Source: Candidatus Heimdallarchaeota archaeon (lineage in GTDB: Archaea > Asgardarchaeota > Heimdallarchaeia > Hodarchaeales > LC-3). From it: DNA of 6,356 nucleotides. Under the pieces are notes generated by a model. That model was not told the DNA's origin. It did not search any database and was given only the letters and a program-made list of their open reading frames with translations. A program made the position numbers and the translations under genes. Below are positions 1 through 6,356 of the stretch, one piece after another (positions within the stretch are counted from its first letter, which is position 1; every line of letters starts with the position of its first letter). Location of the stretch: NCBI GenBank assembly GCA_027364495.1, contig DAHXPE010000067.1:1-6356 (forward strand), given 5' to 3'.

Positions 1-98
1 AAATAAACTGTTTTAGGATATTCTCTTACAATCACACTATTTTGCGAATGTTCCTTTGGTACTCCGTGAGTTTCATTAGCTGACAACTTACCACCAAT
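1..98 (-). other. Possible coding edge, partial reading frame
   Basis: A minus-strand frame is open from a stop at 99-101 to the left edge of the window (32 codons). Its translation contains GGKLSANETHGVPKEHSQ and then NSVIVREYPKTVY. The codons look coding-like: first positions are mostly purines and third positions mostly A or T. There is no ATG in this frame; the first codon after the stop is ATT, so this may be an internal fragment or decayed gene rather than a true start. I do not recognise the protein. A competing frame gives a short peptide starting MKLTEYQRNIRKIV that soon stops. It lies beside a clear pseudogene, so a remnant is as likely as a live gene. Confidence 0.25.
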
Positions 99-124
99 TT
101 AAATAATTGTTTTATACTTAAAAA

Positions 125-423
125 GATTTTTTTAATACCGCTTTTTAGCAAAATTACATTACGAGAAAAAAAAGATTACTAAATCTTCAATTTCATATAA
201 TGGTCTTTTGAAATGACATTCCATTACTAATTCTAGTTTATTTTTTTAAATCACATTCTTAGAAAAAGTAATTGGCATTCTGAATTCAAATAAATCAGAA
301 CAATTTATAAGGAACTATATTTTTTACAAGGAATAAATAACTTTTTTTAGCAAACACTATATTAAATAGCTTCCTGATAAAATTTCATGATAGAAATTTC
401 AATTTTATAGACAACAGTAACAT
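125..423 (-). pseudogene. Decayed paralog of the small unknown gene at 3334-3690
   Basis: Bases 180-276 match 3397-3492 at about four bases in five by eye, with one single-base gap. In translation, MECHFKRPLYEIEDLVI aligns with MERNFNRPLYEIEDLLI of the intact gene, and NYFF-ECDLK aligns with DYFFKESDLK. Damage includes a TAA replacing a Lys codon, and one extra A in a poly-A run (7 versus 6) that shifts the frame before KNK-L-E. There is a further frame change after DLVI near a run of eight A bases (plus strand), and stops further upstream. Weaker similarity continues upstream (KSYLFLVKNIV against ESYMTLYERIL; LKFLS against IKSLN), with an apparent loss of about seven codons, so the remnant probably reaches the ATG at 421-423. 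It cannot encode the full protein. The core match is secure; the outer limits are approximate. Confidence 0.8.
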
Positions 424-447
424 GGTTAATGATTTAGGAAAACTTGG

Positions 448-718
448 ATGAGTTTTCATATATTTTTTTAAGCAAATCTGATATATTCAGCATTGTTTTT
501 AGGAATAGGATTCATAGGTCAAAAACTCTATGGAATAAGCGTAGCAATTATTGAATTATTCTTTTTGAGTTTTTTATCCTTAGTAGATGATCCAGTTATT
601 CCAAGAACAAATTTAAAAATAATAGCTCATACTAATAGGAAGTAAATATCCTTACAATCCTGCTAATAAATTTATTTCAGGATGGCAGATTAATAACGAC
701 TATATTTTTATTAACTAG
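448..718 (+). pseudogene. Broken gene for a probable membrane protein
   Basis: This plus-strand frame opens with ATG at 448-450 but meets TAA at 469-471. It then stays open from 472 to a stop at 643-645, encoding a hydrophobic stretch (YSALFLGIGFIGQKLYGI, then SVAIIELFFLSFLSLV) followed by a polar tail, DDPVIPRTNLKIIAHTN. At about 635-645 the coding-like signal moves one frame over and continues as GSKYPYNPANKFISGWQINN to a stop at 716-718; several more stops follow. One or two membrane helices followed by a soluble segment is a reasonable reading. I do not recognise the family. Two lesions in 270 bp, beside another pseudogene, point to a decayed gene rather than separate small genes. Confidence 0.45.
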
Positions 719-778
719 CCTAATATATAGTAAGAAAAGAGATTTTGATAAAAAATTTATTTAGAATTCTTTGGTGAT

Positions 779-789
779 TTAAAAAAATA
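779..789 (-). terminator. Oligo-T terminator after the histidine kinase gene
   Basis: Just past the TAG stop (794-796) the minus strand reads TATTTTTTT, with seven T at 787-781. Archaeal transcription commonly ends at such T runs without a strong hairpin. No stable stem is visible before it. Confidence 0.45.
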
Positions 790-793
790 GAAT

Positions 794-3232
794 CTATTTA
801 CTAGAACGACAGTATTTGATTGGAATAGTAAAAATAAAAGTAGTTTTTTCGCCAAATACAGACTCTATCCAAATTCTTCCTTCTAATAAATCAATGATTT
901 TTTTAACAATAGCAAGTCCAATTCCAGAGCTTTGTGAATCTTTGTTTTCATTGGTTTTTATAAATAATTTGAATATTCTATCGTAGTTTTCAGGATTTAT
1001 TCCCATTCCGTTATCAGTTATACGAAATTCACACTCTGAAGAGTTAACTACTTTGCTAGTTATTTTAATAATAACTTTATCTTTATCATTATATTTAATT
1101 GCATTGCTTATCAGGTTTTGAAAAAGTTGATAAATTCTTATTCTATTACAAAAAATCGAAGGAAGATTCGAAGATACTGAAAATTCACATTTTTTATCTG
1201 GGTCAAGAATATTAATAACTTCATTTATTATTTCATTTAAATTTATAGTCTCTTTTGACTCTTCTGAAATTCCAATATTAGAATAATCTAAAATACCTTT
1301 TATTAAATCTTCCATTAAGTTAACTCTCCGTTTAATTGAGCGTAAACTATTATTTAAATTTGATTCATCTAAAAGTTTCTTTTCGTCAAATAATTTTTCT
1401 ATTAATGAGTCAATAACTTGAAGTGGAGAACGAAGGTCATGTGAAACTACATAAGCAAATTCCTTTAGGTCCTTGTTGGTTTGTTCAATTTTTTCAGATT
1501 GCAGTACTAATTTTTTTTCTATCTCTTTTTCTTTAGTCGTGTCTGTTACAATAAATATAAAATTTGTAACTTTTCCTTCTTCTTTAAGTCCTCCTAAATT
1601 AATAAGATACCAGATGGTTTCGTTATTAATTGCGGTTTCAATTTCAAATGAAACGGTTTCACCAGTTGAAACTACATTTGACATAAAATTCTTAATTTGA
1701 TTTTTTACACTAAGATTTACAAGGTCAATAAATGATTTACCAATGATTTCATTTATATCCAAATTTAAAAAATTAGAATTAATAAAAGTAATAAATCCAT
1801 CCTGGTCTGTTGTAAAGATAATGTTTGGTGCATTCTTGACTAAAACATGGAATTTTTGCTCTTCTTGTCTTAATTCTCGACTTAATTCCAATTGAACAAG
1901 TTTCTGTTCAGCTATTTCCTTTTGACTTAGTAAATTATCAATATTCTTTTGTTGTGTCACATTTCGAATAATTATTAGAACTAAATTGGAAGCTAATTTT
2001 GCAGTTTTGGCGTTAAAAAATCCCGTTTCCTCTGGGAATTGTATGCTATATTCGAAATTTTGGGATTTATTTGAGGTTAAAGTTTGGACTATAATTTGTT
2101 GAAATATATCTGCTAACTCTGGTATGGATTCGCTTAATAATGACCCCTTAATCTCTTTATTTAAAATAAAATAATTCTTAATATCTCCATGATACGAAAT
2201 AATTACTCCTTTTTCATTGATCTCTAAAATAAGATCTGGAATAGCATCAATAATTGCCTCATTCTTAGATTCACTTTCTAAAAGTTCTATTTCTTTTTGT
2301 TTTTGATTTAATTCAGCTTCTTTCTGTTTTGTTAAATCTATGATTAGGACAATTACTCTAGAAAAAGTATTTTCAAACCCAGGTGGAATAGATGACCGTA
2401 AATGAACATAAATATCTTCTCCAAAAACTGTCTTTCCATCTAAATCAATTGAAAATTTTGTTTTGCCGTCATAAAAAGCAGCAACTTCGTTTAAGAATAA
2501 AAATTCTGAAGTATCAGTTAAAAAACGGATTAATGGTCCAGTAAATTCATTTTTATTTGATTTATGATAAAATTCTAATGTAGCTTTATTGACATCTATA
2601 ATGTCTATTAATTGGGCATATTTTCCAACCTCATGTGGATTTTGCAAAAAAAAGATTTTTAATTCATCGCCTGTTTTTATCCCCATCTTTCTAAAGTCAT
2701 CAAATTTGTTTTTAAGTTTGGTCCAATCTTGTTCCCAAATTAAAATAGGAGCATCTTCAAATATGCTTTGATATTTTGAGTTATTATATCGTAATGCTAA
2801 TTCAAAACGATTTTTTGTAACAACTTCTACAATTATTGAAAATAATTCTGTAAATTGATAATCAGTATCTTCTCTTTTTTTAATATAATAATTAGCACCT
2901 AAATTGAGCGCTTTAATAGCGATATCTTCATGAACCATTTTAGTTAGAAAAATAAAAGGAATGGAATGTTTAATCTCATTCCTAATCTTTGAAAGTAAAT
3001 CAATACCGTTAAAAGGTTTTAAGTTGTATCCAGATATGATTACATCATAATTATCTAAATTTAATTTTAATATTTCATTAGCTTGATCATAAGAATCTAT
3101 TGAAAATAAATTAGGTTGTATTTTTTCTAAATTAAATTTGGATACATTTAAATATTCTTGGCTGTTATCGATACAAATAACTTTTATTGTTTTACCTTCA
3201 AAAGGTTTTGATCTATCAAAAATAGAAATCAT
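794..3232 (-). CDS. Soluble multi-PAS sensor histidine kinase with degenerate receiver
   Basis: This 812-residue protein has no membrane segment or signal peptide, so it should sense signals in the cytoplasm, autophosphorylate on His and pass the phosphate to an unknown response regulator. Domains in order are: a receiver-like domain (about 16-135), three PAS domains (about 150-305, 322-428 and 457-570) joined by charged coiled-coil linkers, HisKA (about 586-655) and HATPase_c (about 693-806). The H box is VVSHDLRSPL with His598. The N box has Asn706 and Asn710, the G1 box is DNGMG from Asp740, and the G2 box is SSGIGLAI; all support an active kinase. The first PAS has the family insertion with a WEQDW motif and IIDVNKATLEFY. 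The receiver keeps Asp22, Thr97 and Lys118, but Gly68 replaces the phosphoacceptor Asp. The ATG at 3232 has no Shine-Dalgarno sequence but has a TATA-like box 25 nt upstream. No response regulator lies nearby, so it is an orphan kinase here and its ligand is unknown. Confidence 0.93.
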   Translation of the reverse strand: MISIFDRSKPFEGKTIKVICIDNSQEYLNVSKFNLEKIQPNLFSIDSYDQANEILKLNLDNYDVIISGYNLKPFNGIDLLSKIRNEIKHSIPFIFLTKMVHEDIAIKALNLGANYYIKKREDTDYQFTELFSIIVEVVTKNRFELALRYNNSKYQSIFEDAPILIWEQDWTKLKNKFDDFRKMGIKTGDELKIFFLQNPHEVGKYAQLIDIIDVNKATLEFYHKSNKNEFTGPLIRFLTDTSEFLFLNEVAAFYDGKTKFSIDLDGKTVFGEDIYVHLRSSIPPGFENTFSRVIVLIIDLTKQKEAELNQKQKEIELLESESKNEAIIDAIPDLILEINEKGVIISYHGDIKNYFILNKEIKGSLLSESIPELADIFQQIIVQTLTSNKSQNFEYSIQFPEETGFFNAKTAKLASNLVLIIIRNVTQQKNIDNLLSQKEIAEQKLVQLELSRELRQEEQKFHVLVKNAPNIIFTTDQDGFITFINSNFLNLDINEIIGKSFIDLVNLSVKNQIKNFMSNVVSTGETVSFEIETAINNETIWYLINLGGLKEEGKVTNFIFIVTDTTKEKEIEKKLVLQSEKIEQTNKDLKEFAYVVSHDLRSPLQVIDSLIEKLFDEKKLLDESNLNNSLRSIKRRVNLMEDLIKGILDYSNIGISEESKETINLNEIINEVINILDPDKKCEFSVSSNLPSIFCNRIRIYQLFQNLISNAIKYNDKDKVIIKITSKVVNSSECEFRITDNGMGINPENYDRIFKLFIKTNENKDSQSSGIGLAIVKKIIDLLEGRIWIESVFGEKTTFIFTIPIKYCRSSK

Positions 3233-3252
3233 AGAAAGTCAATTCTTAAATG

Positions 3253-3261
3253 ATATATTTA
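3253..3261 (-). promoter_or_regulatory. Candidate archaeal TATA box for the kinase gene
   Basis: The minus strand reads TAAATATAT, centred about 25 nt before the A of the kinase ATG at 3232. In archaea the TATA box sits about 26 nt before the transcription start, so this would give a leaderless mRNA, in keeping with the absence of a Shine-Dalgarno sequence. A second TATA-like stretch (TTAAAATATAAAA, about 3282-3294) would give a leader of about 30 nt. In such A+T-rich DNA, chance matches are common. Confidence 0.35.
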
Positions 3262-3318
3262 TTTATCATAATTATTAGACTTTTTATATTTTAAGTTAAT
3301 ATTTTGTAAATAATAATT

Positions 3319-3324
3319 AAAAAA
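3319..3324 (-). terminator. Oligo-T terminator after the small unknown gene
   Basis: A run of six T on the minus strand lies about 10 nt past the TAA stop at 3334-3336 and before the TATA-like sequences of the kinase gene. It fits a simple archaeal T-run terminator. The 101-bp gap 3233-3333 therefore holds this signal and the kinase promoter candidates. Confidence 0.3.
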
Positions 3325-3333
3325 GCTAATCTA

Positions 3334-3690
3334 TTATTGTTTCATCCAGAGGCTGATGAGGTTAGATTCTAATGCTAGTATAATTCGTTCTATTAGTAAA
3401 TCTTCGATTTCATATAAAGGTCTATTAAAATTTCTCTCCATTTCTGATTCAATTTTATTTTTTAAATCAGATTCTTTAAAAAAGTAATCAGCTATCACTT
3501 CCTTAGTTATTGCTTCGTTATCAAGAATTCGTTCATATAACGTCATATAACTTTCGTTAAGAATGCCATTTACTCGTTCAATCCAAAGAGATTCATTGTC
3601 TTTCAGAATATTGGCATTAAGAGATTTAATTTCTCTTTTAATTATATTTTTACCTTTCTCAATAAAATCGAAGTTGCTATTAATTGTCAT
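3334..3690 (-). CDS. Small helical protein of unknown function
   Basis: I do not recognise this protein. It is about 118 residues from the ATG at 3690; a TTG two codons upstream (3696) is a weaker alternative start. The sequence is rich in Lys, Glu, Asn and Ile, with no Cys pairs, no membrane segment and no signal peptide, and it looks almost wholly alpha-helical. The C-terminal part (MERNFNRPLYEIEDLLIE, then RIILALESNLISLW) alternates charged and hydrophobic residues like an amphipathic helix that packs on a partner or dimerises. It is real rather than a chance frame, because a decayed paralog at 125-423 retains the same reading frame and motif, strongest around RPLYEIEDL. It is probably transcribed alone: T-runs and TATA-like sequences flank it, and the gaps to its neighbours are about 100 and 200 bp. 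No function can be inferred from context. Confidence 0.75.
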   Translation of the reverse strand: MTINSNFDFIEKGKNIIKREIKSLNANILKDNESLWIERVNGILNESYMTLYERILDNEAITKEVIADYFFKESDLKNKIESEMERNFNRPLYEIEDLLIERIILALESNLISLWMKQ

Positions 3691-3744
3691 TTTCAAAAAA
3701 CTTTTGTTATTATAATTTTGGAAGTATTTGTTCTTAATTTTTTA

Positions 3745-3768
3745 ATCCTCATTTAAATATATAAGGAT
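3745..3768. promoter_or_regulatory. Imperfect palindrome over a TATA-like sequence
   Basis: The arms ATCCT and AGGAT frame an A+T centre; 18 of 24 positions agree with the reverse complement. On the minus strand the same bases include CTTATATATTTAA (about 3753-3765), a good TATA-like match about 68 nt before the ATG of the small unknown gene. This arrangement could be a promoter with an operator overlapping it. A nearer TATA-like match (TTATAATAAC, 3706-3715) lies about 21 nt before the ATG. The rest of the 3691-3890 gap shows no coding signal on either strand. Confidence 0.25.
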
Positions 3769-3874
3769 TTGTAATTATCCGACAAAAATAATTGATCATT
3801 TTATTTTTATAGAAGAAATGAGGGTTTAAAGGATTTTTTTAAATTTATGTAATAATTAAGTTCACCTTTCAGAT

Positions 3875-3886
3875 CAAAAATAAAAC
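3875..3886 (-). terminator. T-rich terminator after gatB
   Basis: Right after the gatB TGA stop (3891-3893) the minus strand reads GGTTTTATTTTTGATC. These interrupted T runs fit an archaeal-type terminator for the gatA-gatB unit. No convincing hairpin precedes them. Confidence 0.4.
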
Positions 3887-3890
3887 CAGA

Positions 3891-5276
3891 TCACAAATTT
3901 TTGAGCATATACTGAAGAGCTTTAGGATTGACTTTCCCTTTAGAATATTTTACTCCTAGACCTACTAAATAGTTAATCTTATTTAAAGGGATTGGTAATT
4001 CAGAAAAATTTTTCGGATATGTTGTTTTTAAATAATCAAGGACCGAATTAGTATAATTTTCAGAATTGTTTAGTTCAGAAATATTTTCTAGTGATTGACC
4101 TTGAATAATATAATTACGAAAAATTTTCTTAAATTCTTGATTTGAAAGGTTATTTTCCTCCAATTTTTTTAATAGAGATAGAACATTAGAAATATTTAAA
4201 TTCTGAAAGCGATTCACCTGTTCAAAGGTTAATTCAGTATCTTCAACTTTAAACCAGCTTAAATAATCCTGCCAAAAAAATCTTCCCCGAAGAGATTTTG
4301 AAATTGGTTCTAAATTTATAATAGTCTTAAAAATGCTGATCAGTTCTACATTATCAAGCAAAAATTGAAGTTGTTCATCATTAAGTTCATAATGATAACG
4401 TAAATCCTGTTCAACATTCCAAGGTAACGTATTCAAAATAATAGTTTCAAATATCGATTCAGGAATTTTAATAGATGGAATATTACCTTCGGGGATATAT
4501 TTGTAATCAGAATTTGATTCTTTATCCCTTGAAATTGTTGTGATTTTATTTAATGAATCCCAATTTCTAGTTTCCATACCAATATTACTAAAATCAGTAA
4601 TTAATTTTTGTCGTTGAACCTCATATTCAAAAGCATCAATAATATCAGAGTCAGATCCAACATTCTTAACCTCAACTCGGGGATGGTTCCCCACACTAAC
4701 ATTGACATCAACACGGAAAGAACTTTCCTTTCTAGTATCGCTAATTTGTAAATAATATAATAATCGTCTATATTGTTGGAGAAATGATTTAATTTGATAG
4801 GTATTAGTAAAAACAGGATCAGTAACAAGTTCAATTAAGGTAATACCACAGCGATTATAGTCGACAATTACTTGATCATTCTGGTATGATAATTTTGCTG
4901 GATCCTCCTCCAATTGTATTTGACGAATAGGAACATCTTCTCCTTGACAGGGTAAGAAACCGTTAATTCCAAGGATTCCATCTAAATTTTGAGTAATTTG
5001 AAATCCCTTAGGAAGATCAGGATAATCATAATGTTTTCGACTAAATTTTAGAACCGAGCTAGGTTTCATGGATAGAGCTTTTACTAATTTTAAACCAAAA
5101 GAAATTGCGGTCCCATTAACCGAAGGTAATGTTCCAGGTAAACCACGACAAATCGGGCAAGTATTAGAATTAGGGTTTGAATTGTTGTCAATACGGCAAG
5201 AACAAAACAATTTCGTGTGTAAAAAGTTTAATTGGACATGAACCTCTAAACCACAGCGAGTAACACTTGAATTCAT
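3891..5276 (-). CDS. gatB: Asp/Glu-tRNA amidotransferase subunit B
   Basis: GatB binds the misacylated Glu-tRNA(Gln) or Asp-tRNA(Asn), activates its side chain with ATP and receives ammonia from GatA. The 461-residue protein has the family's usual length and layout: a catalytic cradle (about 1-290), a helical region and a C-terminal YqeY-like tail ending KGKVNPKALQYMLKNL. Family signatures include CGLEVHVQL, zinc-site cysteines Cys25, Cys27, Cys40 and Cys43, GLPGTLPSVN, YDYPDLPKGFQITQ, QLEEDPAKL, DYNRCGITLIELVT and FRVDVNVSV followed by VEVKNVGS. The ATG at 5276 is chosen because GatB proteins begin just before the GLEVHVQL motif. The longer open frame back to 5411 lies inside gatA and resembles no GatB N-terminus. 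It follows gatA by 13 nt, so the two are probably cotranscribed and translationally linked; no Shine-Dalgarno sequence is evident. The YNRCG motif has Cys where Ser is usual. Residues 7 to about 40 are duplicated at the right edge. Confidence 0.95.
   Translation of the reverse strand: MNSSVTRCGLEVHVQLNFLHTKLFCSCRIDNNSNPNSNTCPICRGLPGTLPSVNGTAISFGLKLVKALSMKPSSVLKFSRKHYDYPDLPKGFQITQNLDGILGINGFLPCQGEDVPIRQIQLEEDPAKLSYQNDQVIVDYNRCGITLIELVTDPVFTNTYQIKSFLQQYRRLLYYLQISDTRKESSFRVDVNVSVGNHPRVEVKNVGSDSDIIDAFEYEVQRQKLITDFSNIGMETRNWDSLNKITTISRDKESNSDYKYIPEGNIPSIKIPESIFETIILNTLPWNVEQDLRYHYELNDEQLQFLLDNVELISIFKTIINLEPISKSLRGRFFWQDYLSWFKVEDTELTFEQVNRFQNLNISNVLSLLKKLEENNLSNQEFKKIFRNYIIQGQSLENISELNNSENYTNSVLDYLKTTYPKNFSELPIPLNKINYLVGLGVKYSKGKVNPKALQYMLKNL
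5155..5259. repeat. 105-bp direct repeat, copy 1 (inside gatB)
   Basis: This segment is identical, base for base, to 6252-6356. It encodes gatB residues 7 to about 40, including the first two zinc-site cysteines. Here it is continuous with the rest of gatB, so this is the original. The match ends on the left where 5154 (c) differs from 6251 (a), and on the right at the end of the window. Confidence 0.97.
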
Positions 5277-5289
5277 TATAAGGACCAAA

Positions 5290-6252
5290 TTATGATTTAA
5301 ATGAGAGATCAGAAGGTTGTTGTAAATGAAAATCAGTAAGGTTTTGAATAGCATATGCAATTTGTAATAATTTCTGTTCTTCCCACCAACCCCCCATAAG
5401 TTGCAAGCCAATTGGCAATTTTACATCCTGTTTTTTTGTAAAACCGGCAGGAACAGATAAAGCTGGAATACCAACAAGGTTAGCAGGCACAGTTAATAAA
5501 TCTGCCTTATAAGAATCCATAGGGGACTGAAACTCATCCCAAGAAAAAGCAGCATCCAACATTGTTGGTAAAGCTATAACTTGAACTGTATTAAATAAAT
5601 TTGTAAATTTATCGATATAAAAGGATCTAATTTTTTGAGATTTGGTATAAAGTTGTTCATCATAACCTGTTTTAAGAGAAAAACTGCCAAGATTAAATCT
5701 TCTTTTCACTTCATAACTAAATCCCTGGAATCTCGTATTAGAGATACTCCCAGCATCAAAACCATATTGTTGTCCAGAATAACGAACAAGATTTGAATAT
5801 GCTTCAGAAAATGCAGTTACATAATATGTAGGAAGAAGAATATCTAAATCTTCTAAAGTTATGGGGACTAATGAAATAAATCCCTTATGTTCAAGTAGTG
5901 TCAACACATGAAGAAATGATTCCTTTTGGTCCTTTGGAATAGATTCAAAAGAGTTAAAAGCTACTCCAACGTTCAAAGTTTTTTCTAATTCGAGTGAACT
6001 TTGCTTAAAAGGTTTATTTTTATATGTTAAGTCATGATTATCTGGTTGAGAAATAATTTCAAGTACGAGTGATAAATCAGAAACATATCTTCCAAAAACG
6101 CCAATTTGATCTAACGTATGTGCATAAGATATGAGACCATATCGAGAAACTCTTCCATAAGTTGGTTTTAACCCTAATACACCATTAAAAGAAGCAGGAC
6201 AACGTATAGAGCCTCCAGTATCTGACCCAATACTGATTGGAGAATATCCGAG
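5290..6252 (-). CDS. gatA: Asp/Glu-tRNA amidotransferase subunit A, N-terminus missing
   Basis: GatA is the amidase-signature subunit that hydrolyses glutamine and channels ammonia to GatB. The genuine part seen is about 320 residues, from [17 protein letters not shown] to the C-terminus, out of roughly 460-490 in the family. It holds the signature GSDTGGSIR with the nucleophilic Ser (codon 6208-6210), [35 protein letters not shown], the [17 protein letters not shown] block and GLQLMGG near the end. The catalytic Lys and the GGSSGGS-type cis-Ser, both encoded upstream, are absent. Upstream of 6252 the DNA is a copy of part of gatB in another frame, so the ATG at 6288 and the first dozen residues read from it are not gatA. 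The complete gene presumably exists in the organism. It ends with TAA at 5290-5292, 13 nt before gatB; gatC is not seen. Confidence 0.93.
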   Translation of the reverse strand, partial: LGYSPISIGSDTGGSIRCPASFNGVLGLKPTYGRVSRYGLISYAHTLDQIGVFGRYVSDLSLVLEIISQPDNHDLTYKNKPFKQSSLELEKTLNVGVAFNSFESIPKDQKESFLHVLTLLEHKGFISLVPITLEDLDILLPTYYVTAFSEAYSNLVRYSGQQYGFDAGSISNTRFQGFSYEVKRRFNLGSFSLKTGYDEQLYTKSQKIRSFYIDKFTNLFNTVQVIALPTMLDAAFSWDEFQSPMDSYKADLLTVPANLVGIPALSVPAGFTKKQDVKLPIGLQLMGGWWEEQKLLQIAYAIQNLTDFHLQQPSDLSFKS

Positions 6253-6356
6253 GGCAAGTATTAGAATTAGGGTTTGAATTGTTGTCAATACGGCAAGAAC
6301 AAAACAATTTCGTGTGTAAAAAGTTTAATTGGACATGAACCTCTAAACCACAGCGA
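6252..6356. repeat. 105-bp direct repeat, copy 2 (right edge)
   Basis: This is an exact copy of 5155-5259 in the same orientation, offset by 1097 bp, running to the last base of the window. It joins gatA at CTTGCCC, a short sequence that native gatA may share with gatB. Read on the minus strand it gives gatB residues 7 to about 40 and then runs out of frame into gatA. The perfect identity, the position at the sequence end and the disruption of an essential gene all favour an assembly or amplification chimera over a true duplication. Confidence 0.95.

Noticed and set aside
1..793. Non-coding RNA or mobile element in the left region
   Set aside because: No G+C-rich structured segment, terminal inverted repeats, target duplication or transposase motif is visible; the region is better explained by decayed coding sequences.
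1473..1700. Plus-strand open frame opposite the kinase gene
   Set aside because: It is antisense to the conserved third PAS and HisKA region and has no independent coding support.
2589..2771. Plus-strand open frame opposite the first PAS domain
   Set aside because: It is a shadow of the kinase gene, without recognisable domains.
3744..3840. Similar AAATGAGG sequences in opposite orientation within the gap between gatB and the small gene
   Set aside because: They are short, diverge outside eight bases, and are likely chance or promoter-like A+T sequence; too weak to call a repeat.
4601..4834. Alternative minus-strand open frame inside gatB
   Set aside because: It overlaps the conserved core of gatB in another frame; the gatB frame is clearly the coding one.
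5277..5411. A 45-residue N-terminal extension of GatB from the ATG at 5411
   Set aside because: It overlaps the gatA C-terminus in another frame, has no GatB-like sequence, and the family starts at the ATG at 5276 near GLEVHVQL.
6253..6288. Start of gatA at the ATG at 6288
   Set aside because: These codons lie wholly in the copied gatB segment read in a different frame, so the resulting N-terminus is an artefact of the junction.

Overview
The window is very A+T-rich (by eye about 70% or more). All intact genes lie on the minus strand, read from right to left. The GatA/GatB pair, the multi-PAS soluble histidine kinase, the lack of clear Shine-Dalgarno sequences and TATA-like boxes about 25 nt before start codons together suggest an archaeon, possibly an Asgard (Heimdall-type) lineage. 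That assignment is inference and is not proven by the window.

Right part (3891-6356): gatA (5' end missing) is followed after 13 nt by gatB. They encode two subunits of the tRNA-dependent amidotransferase GatCAB, which converts misacylated Glu-tRNA(Gln) and/or Asp-tRNA(Asn) to the correct aminoacyl-tRNA. gatC is not in the window. The last 105 bp (6252-6356) are an exact direct copy of an internal piece of gatB (5155-5259). The copy replaces the part of gatA that should encode its N-terminal third, including the catalytic Lys and the cis-Ser. This looks more like a chimeric or misassembled sequence end than biology, so the apparent gatA start at 6288 is not real.

Middle (794-3696): a small helical protein of unknown function (3334-3690) and a long cytosolic sensor histidine kinase (794-3232) with layout receiver-PAS-PAS-PAS-HisKA-HATPase. 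The receiver has Gly where the phosphoacceptor Asp should be. Each gene has its own upstream TATA-like sequence and a downstream oligo-T run, so each is probably its own transcription unit.

Left part (1-793): no intact gene. It holds a decayed second copy of the small unknown gene (about 125-423, minus), broken by stops and frameshifts. It also holds a broken plus-strand reading frame for a hydrophobic, probably membrane, protein (about 448-718), and perhaps the edge of a further minus-strand frame (1-98). It reads as a degenerating accessory stretch next to intact genes.

I see no CRISPR array, tRNA, rRNA, transposase or defence system. The main points of interest are the terminal repeat, the paralogous pseudogene and the degenerate receiver.
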